NCBI RefSeq assembly: GCF_050948175.1
Contig: NW_027490112.1
Span: 1,674,001-1,738,000 of the forward strand
Source: Xylocopa sonorina
Taxonomy: Eukaryota > Arthropoda > Insecta > Hymenoptera > Apidae
Length of the DNA: 64,000 nt
Direction of reading: 5' to 3'
The position numbers and the translations under genes are program-made. Below are positions 1-8,767 of this stretch, in pieces. Under the pieces are notes generated by a model. That model was not told the DNA's origin. It saw only the letters and a list, made by a program, of their open reading frames with translations, and did not search any database. Within the stretch, counting starts at the first letter, position 1. Each line of letters begins with the position of its first letter.

Positions 1-1
1 C

Positions 2-1024
2 ATGTTCTCCTATAATACGAGCGTACATGAGGGAACATTATACACACCCCATGAACTCGTATTCGGGCGTATCGCGAGAACGCCATCCGAAAATCCATTC
101 CAGGACATCTCAGAAAATGAAACATACTCAGATTATTTAATAGATTTAAATGATAAAATCACAAGTTCCCAAAGAATTGCAAAAGAGAATTTAGATAACG
201 CAAAGCGCCGTGCAAAATACTACTACGACCGTAAGCAAAATATCCAGAAATTCGAAGTTGGTCAGTGGGTTTATTTACTGCGAGAACCCTACAAACATAA
301 ATTTCAGTCACAATATGTGGGTCCATATAAAATACTCGAAATTCTGGGTAACAACAATGTAAAGTTATCTGTTAAGGGAAAAGTTAAGATTGTCCATTCG
401 AATAAGATAAAAATATGTAAGCGCATGAGTGGTTTAAAACAGAAAGAGACTGATAAACAGTTGAATGAGTGCGAATTTAGTGCGGAAAACATTAATGCGA
501 GTGCCAATAAACTCAGTGCTAGTGATGAAAGTGATGACAGTGCCAGCAACAGGCCAATCAACCCCGAGGGTCCATTCACCAGTCACAGAGGCCACTCCCC
601 AAAAGCGAAGCGAGTCCGCTACACCAATGAGAGCAGAGACTCGGCGGAACTACGGCAGCCAACCGGCAGCGCAATAAATTCGGAGGAACGCCCACAGTCG
701 TGCCCACCAGTCAGGAGATCTTGGCACCGCCAAGATTCCTTTTCTAAGGGGGGAGGTGTAACGTCCGGCGTATCGCCTTCCACCCCCCGGCGCCTCCCGC
801 AGCACGCAACGACCAACTACCTGCGTCTACCTGCATCCTACCGCACGGGCGAACCGCCCTTTGGCCGAGCTAAGGCAGCCGATCCGCTACATCCGCCTAG
901 GAGATGGACGAGCCGACCGCGCTATCGCGCGTACCCAGCACCATACGAGGCACCACCAGAGCAACGACCAGAATCTCCCGCCAGTATTCGCCCGTATTCA
1001 CTCTTCTCATGCGTATACCGATAA
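2..1024 (+). CDS. pol: Ty3/gypsy-type Pol, C-terminal part (end of integrase plus hydrophilic tail)
   Basis: This is the 3' end of a retrotransposon pol frame; the start lies outside the window. Integrase inserts the element cDNA into host DNA. Residues 1-25 (SYNTSVHE, YTPHELVFG) match the end of the gypsy-like integrase core, just past the catalytic residues, which are not in view. Then come YYYDRK (73-78), VGQWVYL (86-92) and the GPY/F module (YVGPYKIL 105-112, NNNVKL 117-122, VHSNKIK 131-137), which mark Ty3/gypsy integrases. From about residue 143 the protein is a Ser/Arg/Pro-rich tail with no domain I recognise. The frame runs through the polypurine tract (SKGGG near 248-252) and 88 codons into the 3' LTR before its stop at 1022-1024. 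No stop or frameshift is seen. The integrase assignment is firm. Whether the tail is a Pol extension or is cleaved off as a separate product is unknown. Confidence 0.9.
   Translation: MFSYNTSVHEGTLYTPHELVFGRIARTPSENPFQDISENETYSDYLIDLNDKITSSQRIAKENLDNAKRRAKYYYDRKQNIQKFEVGQWVYLLREPYKHKFQSQYVGPYKILEILGNNNVKLSVKGKVKIVHSNKIKICKRMSGLKQKETDKQLNECEFSAENINASANKLSASDESDDSASNRPINPEGPFTSHRGHSPKAKRVRYTNESRDSAELRQPTGSAINSEERPQSCPPVRRSWHRQDSFSKGGGVTSGVSPSTPRRLPQHATTNYLRLPASYRTGEPPFGRAKAADPLHPPRRWTSRPRYRAYPAPYEAPPEQRPESPASIRPYSLFSCVYR
746..756 (+). promoter_or_regulatory. Polypurine tract (plus-strand DNA primer)
   Basis: AAGGGGGGAGG lies directly against the TGTAACGTC start of the LTR. This is where plus-strand primers are left during reverse transcription, and it fixes 757 as the LTR start and this LTR as the 3' one. 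The tract is also translated, being inside the Pol frame. Confidence 0.88.
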
Positions 1025-1027
1025 ATA
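1020..1027 (+). promoter_or_regulatory. TATA-like box in LTR copy 1
   Basis: GATAAATA overlaps the Pol stop codon. The equivalent place in the minus-strand LTR is a consensus TATAAATA, and in the middle LTR TATAAGA. The sequence just downstream (CTAAGTACACGAC) is shared with the minus-strand LTR, as expected around a transcription start. This copy's box is weaker than the consensus. Confidence 0.4.
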
Positions 1028-1159
1028 CTCAAATCCTAGTTCTAAGTACACGACTCAAACATTGTAATACGAACAACACACACATATAATTTTAAGACCG
1101 ACGTACATATATCCTAATTCATAAGTAGCGACGCGCGCCCGCGCGCATTCGACGCTCGC

Positions 1160-1180
1160 GGCTCACGCGTAACGCGAGCG
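1160..1180 (+). other. Conserved GC-rich hairpin in LTR copy 1
   Basis: GGCTCACGCGTAACGCGAGCG can pair CGCG with CGCG around a TAA loop, with GCT/AGC outside a CA bulge. The same fold is at 15539-15553 (perfect 6-bp stem) and 46022-46042 (CGCG plus GGCT/AGCC). It lies downstream of the TATA-like box, so it would be in the RNA leader if that box is used. The function is unknown. Confidence 0.45.
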
Positions 1181-1243
1181 CTCCCACTCCGACCGGCCGC
1201 CCCGCCGCGAGGCGCGCCCCACTCGAACGTACGCCCCACCGCG

Positions 1244-1283
1244 AGGGCTCAGCGACTCGCGCGCCACGGGAACCGAGGAGGTC
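1244..1283 (+). other. Conserved roughly 40-nt GC-rich LTR block, copy 1
   Basis: The block holds CAGCGACTCGCGCGCC and CCGAGGAGGTC a few bases apart. It is nearly unchanged in the strongly diverged middle LTR (15608-15648) and in the minus-strand LTR (45920-45958). The flanking sequence is much less similar, so the block looks constrained. No known element was recognised in it. Confidence 0.5.
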
Positions 1284-1644
1284 CCGTGCACGCGACAGGA
1301 TCGTCAGTTCGTACTCCGACACTCGTCTCGACTCGATCTCTCCGGGACTCCTTCCGAGTACCCGCGGTTCTAATCTCTGATCCATGCCTTAGGGCTCTCA
1401 GCCACCTCTTCGAGGTGTCCTCTGTTTCTAGTTAAGTTCAAGTTCTAGTTCTTTAAGTACTTATATCTAGTTAGGGAAAGTATTAGTGTAAGATAGGTTT
1501 TATACTTAGAATATATTTTCACTTTTACCTACAATCAACGTTATTTTATTTCATTTATCCTCGCGTTTACATACGGTTCTCGCGTATTCATACAATCACG
1601 TTCACTCTTTGAATTAGTACAGTTGCCTGGAAATTCTACTTCGT

Positions 1645-1752
1645 TAGAGAGGACCGCCGCTTAACCTTGTGGAACTACAGCTCTGTACTATTCGAAGTGA
1701 CAATCGATCTTCGTTCTGCTGGACCGACACGGATAGAGAGGACCGCCGCTTA
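1645..1752 (+). repeat. 19-nt direct repeat pair, 89-nt spacing, LTR copy 1
   Basis: TAGAGAGGACCGCCGCTTA occurs at 1645-1663 and again at 1734-1752. The minus-strand LTR has the same pair, with one base changed in each repeat, at the identical 89-nt spacing (45437-45455 and 45526-45544). I did not find it in the middle LTR. It sits just upstream of the internal ORF. Confidence 0.7.
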
Positions 1753-1788
1753 CCAACTCGAATCCAGTCAGTCGAAGGTCGCTTTTGA

Positions 1789-2064
1789 ATGTGCCGCGCC
1801 GTCTCGAAAAGAACGCGACGTGCAGGTCGAAAGAATCAGCTCCGACGATTAGTGCGTGAATTCACCGAATCCAGGGCGAGCCAGGACTCTCGCTTCCGCT
1901 TCCAGTCCCTTCACTCTTCGGCCAGTTCTTCCAAGCGGGATCAGCATTCCTGCCAAGGCCAGTGGAGCCTCATTCCGCTGACGTTTCCGTTCCGCAGCTC
2001 CTACGCAGCTACCATTCCGGAAGGCGATCCCAGGAAACAGCGATACCTGGAACAGAAATATTAA
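1789..2064 (+). CDS. LTR-internal conserved ORF, copy 1 (91 aa, unknown function)
   Basis: The product is not recognised. The ATG at 1789 follows a TGA directly, so this start is fixed for the copy. The N-terminus is strongly basic (KRTRRAGRK, then LRRLVREF), the middle is Ser/Gln-rich and variable, and the C-terminus reads WSLIPLTFP, YAATIP, GDPR and YLEQKY. ORFs in the same place in the other two LTRs keep TRRAGRK, a (L/I)RxL(V/I)RE-like stretch, W.L(I/V)P, YAA(A/T)IP, DPR and YL. No signal peptide, membrane segment or zinc knuckle is seen. In a 5' LTR it would lie in the transcribed leader ahead of gag, so it could be an upstream ORF, a leader exon or a separate small protein. Frame conservation between diverged copies is the evidence for coding; expression is not shown. 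Confidence 0.5.
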   Translation: MCRAVSKRTRRAGRKNQLRRLVREFTESRASQDSRFRFQSLHSSASSSKRDQHSCQGQWSLIPLTFPFRSSYAATIPEGDPRKQRYLEQKY

Positions 2065-2089
2065 TTCAACCGAGGGCTCAAGACGACGA

Positions 2090-2097
2090 AAGGTAAG
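2090..2097 (+). other. Candidate splice donor after the LTR ORF, copy 1
   Basis: AAAG|GTAAG (GT at 2093-2094) is a close match to the 5' splice-site consensus, 29 nt after the ORF stop. The other LTRs have AAAAGG|GTATGT (GT at 16410) and AAAG|GTTTGT (GT at 45076, minus strand) in the matching place. A donor here would let a leader from the 5' LTR splice into the internal region. Unproven. Confidence 0.35.
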
Positions 2098-3383
2098 AGA
2101 ATTTACATACTAAATCGCGTCCGCGTGTGCTTATAGTGTTCGCGTCCCATTAAAGGAACCACGGCACCCATCACAATCGAGTGATCGGTTCCGCGTTTCG
2201 GCTACGTGTCGTCCGTCTCCCACACGAGAAATTCTCTCGGGCCAGGACGTGACACTTAAAACGCGATGTCGAATCTCATTTCTATGTTTCATGGTAAGAT
2301 ATAATATGATTTGCGAAGTGTCATGTATTCCTCGTCTACACTTCAAATGAATGTAAATGCGACACTTCCTTGCAAGGAAATAGCGTTTGCAGATGTCTAC
2401 GTATCGTCGCAATAGAGTTCTAATGCTTCTTAAAACGCGATATCGCATCTCATTTCTATGTTTCATGGTAAGATATAATATGATTTGCGAAGTGTTATCC
2501 ATTCCTCGTCTACACATCAACTAAATGTAAATGCGCACTTCCTTGCAAGGAAATAGCGTTTGCAGATGTCAACGTATCGTAGCAATAGAGTTCTTATGAT
2601 TCTTAAAACGCGATATCGCATCTCATTTCTATGTTTCATGGTAAGATATAATATGATTTGCGAAGTGTTATGTATTCCTCGCCTACACTTCAAATGAATG
2701 TAAATGCGACACTTCCTTGCTAGGAAATAGCGTTTGCAAATGTCTACCTGTCGTAGCAATAGTGTTCTAATGCTTCTTAAAACGCGATATCGCATCTCAT
2801 TTCTATGTTTCATGGTAAGATATAATATGATTTGCGAAGTGTTATGTATTCCTCGTCTACACTTGAAATGAATGTAAATGCGACACTTCCTTGCAAGGAA
2901 ATAGCGATTGCAGATGTCTACGTCTCGTAGCAATAGAGTTCATATGATTCTTAAAACGCGATATCGCATCTCATTTCTATGTTTCATGGTAAGATATAAC
3001 ATGATTTGCGAAGTGTTATGTATTCCTTGTCTACGATTCAAATGAATGTAAATGTGACACTTCCTTGCAAGGAAATAGCGTTTGCAAATGTCTACCTATC
3101 GTAGCAGTAGTGTTCTAATGCTTCTTAGAACGCGATGTCGCATCTCATTTCTATGTTTCATGGTAAGATATAATATGATTTGCGAAGTCTCATGTATTCC
3201 TCGTCTACACTTCAAATGAATGTAAATGCGACACTTCCTTGCTAGGAAATAGCATCTGCAGATGTCTAGGTATCGTAGCAATAGAGTTCTAATGCTTCTT
3301 AAAACGCGATATCGCATCTCATTTCTATGTTCCATGGTAAGATATAACATGATTTGCGAAGTGTCATGTATTCCTCGTCTACA

Positions 3384-4970
3384 CTACAAATGAATGTAAA
3401 TGCGACACTTCCTTGCTAGGAAATAGCGTCTGCAGATGTCTAGGTATCGTAGCAATAGCGTTCTAATGCTTCTTAAAACGCGATATCGCATCTCATTTCT
3501 ATGAGTCATGGTAAGATATAATATGATTTGCGAAGTGTTATGTATTCCTCGTCTACACTTCAAATGAATGTAAATGCGACACTTCCTTGCACGGAAATAG
3601 CGATTGCAGATGTCTACGTCTCGTAGCAATAGAGTTCATATGATTTTTAAAGCGAGATATTGCATGTCATATCTATGTTTCCTGATAAGATTTAATATTC
3701 ATTGCGAAGCGTTATGCATTCCTCGTCTACGATTCAAATGAATGTAAATGCGACATTTCCTTGCAAGGAAATAGCGTCTGCAGATGTCTAGGTATCGTAG
3801 CAATAGAGTTCTAATGCTTCTTAAAACGCGATATCGCATCTCATTTCTATGTTTCATGGTAAGATATAACATGATTTGCGAAGTGTTATGTATTCCTTGT
3901 CTACACTTCAAATAAATGTGAATGCGATACTTCCTCGCTAGGAAATAGCGTCTGCAGATGTCTAGGTATCGTAGCAATAGCGTTCTAATGCTTCTTAAAA
4001 CGCGATATCGCATCTCATTTCTATGATTCATGGTAAGATATAATATGATTTGCGAAGTGTTATGTATTCCTCGTCTACACTTCAAATGAATGTAAATGCG
4101 ACACTTCCTTGCACGGAAATAGCGATTGCAGATGTCTACGTCTCGTAGCAATAGAGTTCATATGATTTTTAAAGCGAGATATTGCATCTCATATCTATGT
4201 TTCCTGATAAGATTTAATATTCATTGCGAAGTGTTATGCATTCCTCGTCTACGATTCAAATGAATGTAAATGCGACATTTCCTTGCAAGGAAATAGCGTC
4301 TGCAGATGTCTAGGTATCGTAGCAATAGAGTTCTAATGCTTCTTAAAACGCGATATCGCATCTCATTTCTATGTTTCATGGTAAGATATAACATGATTTG
4401 CGAAGTGTTATGTATTCCTTGTCTACACTTCAAATGAATGTGAATGCGATACTTCCTCGCTAGGAAATAGCGTCTGCAGATGTCTAGGTATCGTAGCAAT
4501 AGCGTTCTAATGCTTCTTAAAACGCGATATCGCATCTCATTTCTATGATTCATGGTAAGATATAATATGATTTGCGAAGTGTTATGTATTCCTCGTCTAC
4601 ACTTCAAATGAATGTAAATGCGACACTTCCTTGCACGGAAATAGCGATTGCAGATGTCTACGTCTCGTAGCAATAGAGTTCATATGATTTTTAAAGCGAG
4701 ATATTGCATCTCATATCTATGTTTCCTGATAAGATTTAATATTCATTGCGAAGTGTTATGCATTCCTCGTCTACGATTCAAATGAATGTAAATGCGACAT
4801 TTCCTTGCAAGGAAATAGCGTCTGCAGATGTCTAGGTATCGTAGCAATAGAGTTCTAATGCTTCTTAAAACGCGATATCGCATCTCATTTCTATGTTTCA
4901 TGGTAAGATATAACATGATTTGCGAAGTGTTATGTATTCCTTGTCTACACTTTCATATGAATGTGAATGC
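3384..4970. repeat. Three tandem 522-bp trimer units (higher-order repeat)
   Basis: Three consecutive copies of a 3-monomer unit. The marker TTTTTAAAGCGAGATATTGC with CCTGATAAGATTTAATATTC recurs at about 3.64, 4.16 and 4.69 kb, always 522 bp apart. Each unit has two class A monomers and one B-like monomer. Copies differ by only scattered substitutions on reading, for example AAATAAATG against AAATGAATG. Confidence 0.85.
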
Positions 4971-6530
4971 GATACTTCCTCGCTAGGAAATAGCGTTTGC
5001 AGATGTCTACGTATTGTAGCAATAGCTACCTAATGCTTTTTAAAACGCGATGTCGAATCTCATTTCTATGTTTCATGGTAAGATATAATATGATTTGCGA
5101 AGTGTCATGTATTCCTTGTCTACACTTCAAATGAATGTAAATGCGACACTTCCTAGCAAGGAAATAGCGTTTGCAGATGTCTAGGTATCGCAGCAATAGA
5201 GTTCTAATGCTTCCTAAAACGCGATATCGCATCCCATTTCTATGTTTCATGGTAAGATATAATATGATTTGCGAAGTATCATGTATTCCTCGTCTACACT
5301 TCAAATGAATGTAAATGCGACACTTCCTTGCTAGGAAATAGCGTCTGCAGATGTCTCGGTATCGTAGCAATAGAGTTCTAATGCTTCTTAAAACGCGATA
5401 TCGCATCTCATTTCTATGTTTCATGGTAAGATGTAATATGATTTGCGAAGTATCATGTATTCCTCGTCTACACTTCAAATGAATGTAAATGCGACACTTC
5501 CTTGCTAGGAAATAGCATCTGCAGATGTCTAGGTATCGCAGCAATAGAGTTCTAATGCTTCTTAAAACGCGATATCGCATCTCATTTCTATGTTTCATGG
5601 TAAGATATAACATGATTTGCGAAGTGTTATGTATTCCTTGTCTACACCTCAAATGAATGTAAATGCGACACTTCCTTGCTAGGAAATAGCGTCTGCAGAT
5701 GTCTAGGTATCGTAGCAATAGAGTTCTAATGCTTCTTAAAACGCGATGTCGAATCTCATTTCTATGTTTCATGGTAAGATATTATATGATTTGCGAAGTG
5801 TCATGTATTCCTTGTCTACACTTCAAATGAATGTAAATGCGACACTTCCTTGCAAGGAAATAGCGATTGCAGATGTCTACGTCTCGTAGCAATAGAGTTC
5901 ATATGATTCTTAAAACGCGATATCGCATCTCATTTCTATGTTTCATGGTAAGATATAATATGATTTGCGAAGTGTTATGTATTCCTCGTCTACACTTCAA
6001 ATGAATGTAAATGCGACACTTCCTAGCAAGGAAATAGCGTTTGCAGATGTCTACGTATCGAAGCAATAGAGTTCAAATGCTTCTTAAAACGAGATATTGC
6101 ATCTCATATTTATGTTTCCTGATAAGATATAATATTCATTGCGAAGTGTTATGCATTCCTCGTCTACGCTTCAAATGAATGTAAATGCGACACTTCCTTG
6201 CAAGGAAATATCGTTTGCAGATGTCTACGTATCGTAGCAATAGAGTTCTTATGATTCTTAAAACGCGATATCGCATCTCATTTCTATGTTTCATGGTAAG
6301 ATATAATATGATTTGCGAAGTGTTATCCATTCCTCGTCTACACATCAACTAAATGTAAATGCACACTTCCTTGCAAGGAAATAGCGTTTGCAGATGTCAA
6401 CGTATCGTAGCAATAGAGTTCTTATGATTCTTAAAACGCGATATCGCATCTCATTTCTATGTTTCATGGTAAGATATAATATGATTTGCGAAGTGTTATG
6501 TATTCCTCGTCTACACTTCAAATGAATGTA
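4440..6530. repeat. Satellite block duplicated at 8.77-11.04 kb (copy 1)
   Basis: The order of variant monomers here recurs in the later block. The marker TACGTATTGTAGCAATAGCT is at 5008 and 9341 (offset 4,333). Later markers, including the ACATCAACTAAATG junction near 6,340 and 10,850, are offset 4,507. The change in offset equals one extra monomer in the second copy. Boundaries are approximate. Confidence 0.75.
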
Positions 6531-8767
6531 AATGCGACACTTCTTTGCAAGGAAATAGCGTTTGCAGATGTCTACGTATCGTAGCAATAGGGTTCCTATG
6601 ATTCTTAAAACGCGATATCGCATCTCATTTCTATGTTTCATGGTAAGATATAACATGATTTGCGAAGTGTTATGCATTCCTCGTCTACGCTTCAAATGAA
6701 TGTAAATGCGACACTTCCTTGCAAGGAAGTAGCGTTTGCAGATGTCTAGGTATCGTAGCAATAGAGTTCTAATACTTCTTAAAACGCGATATCGCATCTC
6801 AATTCTATGTTTCATGGTAAGATATAATATGATTTGCGAAGTGTTATGTATTCCTCGTCTACACTTCAAATGAATGTAAATGCGACACTTCCTTGCTAGG
6901 AAATAGCATCTGCAGATGTCTAGGTATCGTAGCAATAGAGTTCTAATGCTTCTTAAAACGCGATATCGCATCTCATTTATATGTTTCATGGTAAGATATA
7001 ATATGATTTGCGAAGTATCCTGTATTCCTCGTCTACACTTCAAATGAATGTAAATGCGACACTTCCTTGCTAGGAAATAGCATCTGCAGATGTCTAGGTA
7101 TCGTAGCAATAGAGTTCTAATGCTTCTTAAAACGCGATATCGCATCTCATTTCTATGTCTCATTGTAAGATATAATATGATTTGCGAAGTATCATGTATT
7201 CCTCGTCTACACTTCAAATGAATGCAAATGCGACACTTCCTTGCTAGGAAATAGCGTCTGCAGATGTCTAGGTATCGTAGCAATAGAGCTCTAATGCTTC
7301 TTAAAACGCGATATCGCATCACATTTCTATGTTTCATGGTAAGATGTAATATTATTTGCGAAGTGTTATGTATTCCTCGCCTATACTTCAAATGAATGTA
7401 AATGCGAGACTTCTTTGCTAGGAAATAGCGTTTGCAAATGTCTACCTATCGTAGCAATAGTGTTCTAATGCTTCTTAAAACGCGATATCGCATCTCATTT
7501 CTATGTTTCATGGTAAGATATAATATGATTTGCGAAGTATCATGTATTCCTCGTCTACACTTCAAATGAATGTAAATGGGACACTTCCTTGCTAGAAAAT
7601 AGCATCTGCAGATGTCTAGGTATCGTAGCAATAGAGTTCTAATGCTTCTTAAAACGCGATATCGCATCTCATTTCTATGTTTCATGGTAAGATGTAATAT
7701 TATTTGCGAAGTGATATGTATTCCTCGCCTATACTCAAATGAATGTAAATGCGAGACTTCTTTGCTAGGAAATAGCGTTTGCAAATGTCAAAGTATCGAA
7801 GCAATAGAGTTCAAATGATTCTTAAAACGCGATATCGCATCTCATTTCTATGTTCCATGGTATGATATAACATGATTCGCGAAGTGTTATGTATTCCTCG
7901 TCTACACTTCAAATGAATGTGAATGCGATACGTCCTCGCTAGGAAATAGCGTTTGCAGGTGTCTACGTATCGAAGCAATAGAGTTCAAATGCTTCCATAT
8001 TGCATCTCATATCTATGTTTCATGATAAGATATAATATTCATTGCGAAGTGTTATGCATTCCTCGTCTACGATTCAAATGGATGTAAATGCGACAATTCC
8101 TTGCTAGGAAATAGCGTTTGCAGATGTCTACGTATCGAAGCAATAAAGTTCAAATGCTTCTAAAAACGAGATATTGCATCTCATATCTATGTTTCCTGAT
8201 AAGATATAATATTCATTGCGAAGTGTAATGCATTCCTCGTCTACGATTCAAATGAATGTAAATGCGACACTTCCTTGCAAGGAAATAGCCTTTGCAGATG
8301 TGTACGTATCGTAGCAATAGAGTTCTTATGATTCTTGAAACGCGATATCGCATCTCATTTCTATGTTTCATGTTAAGATATAATATGATTTGCGAAGTAT
8401 TGTGTATTCCTCGTCTACACTTCAAATGAATGTGAATGCGACACTACCTTGCAAGGAAATGGCGTTTGCAGAAGTCTACGTATCGTAGCAATAGAGTTCT
8501 AATGTTTCTTAAAACGCGATATCGCATCTCATTTCTATGTTTCATAGTAAGATATAATATGATTTGCAAAGTGTTATGTATTCCTCGTCTACACTTCAAA
8601 TGAATGTAAATGCGACACTTCTTTGCTAGGAAATAGCGTTTGCAAATGTCTACCTATCGTAGCAACAGTGTTCTAATGCTTCTTAAAACGCGATATCGCA
8701 TGTCATTTCTATGTTTCATGGTAAGATATAATATGATTTGCGAAGTGTCATGTATTCCTCGTCTACA

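Larger units (their letters stand above)
757..2254 (+). mobile_element. 3' LTR of a Ty3/gypsy-family retrotransposon (copy 1, 1,498 bp)
   Basis: The LTR starts TGTAACGTCCGG after a polypurine tract and ends GGACGTGACA, directly joined to satellite (CTTAAAACG). Ends are TG...CA with a short imperfect inverted repeat (TGTAACGTC against TGTCACGTC). By analogy with the two solo LTRs the target duplication should be CTTA (2255-2258); its partner lies beyond the left edge. Contents in order: the last 88 Pol codons (758-1024), a weak TATA-like box, a CA-rich stretch, a very GC-rich CpG segment (about 1128-1330) with a hairpin, an AT-rich stretch, a 19-nt direct repeat pair, an internal ORF (1789-2064) and a candidate splice donor. 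It aligns along its length with the reverse complement of 44917-46447 and more distantly with 15266-16547. The primer binding site would follow the 5' LTR, which is not present here. Confidence 0.92.

Noticed and set aside
1119..1385. 88-residue minus-strand ORF in the GC-rich part of the first LTR
   Set aside because: An Arg/Gly/Ala-rich shadow in CpG-rich sequence, antisense to the LTR. No equivalent conserved frame was apparent in the other LTRs.
757..2254. tRNA or rRNA gene in the GC-rich LTR segment
   Set aside because: No A/B-box arrangement, cloverleaf or rRNA-like core was seen; the segment recurs only within the LTR family.
2255..2300. A primer binding site just after the first LTR
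   Set aside because: The LTR is followed directly by satellite, and the polypurine tract on its left shows that it is the 3' LTR.
6345..7391. 348-residue minus-strand ORF, and the many similar ones, as a repeat-protein gene family
   Set aside because: Every one is the same 58-residue readout of the 174-bp satellite, starts at whichever ATG comes first and ends at the TGA of a class B monomer or at an indel. There is no unique domain or flanking gene signal, and changes between monomers are freely non-synonymous.
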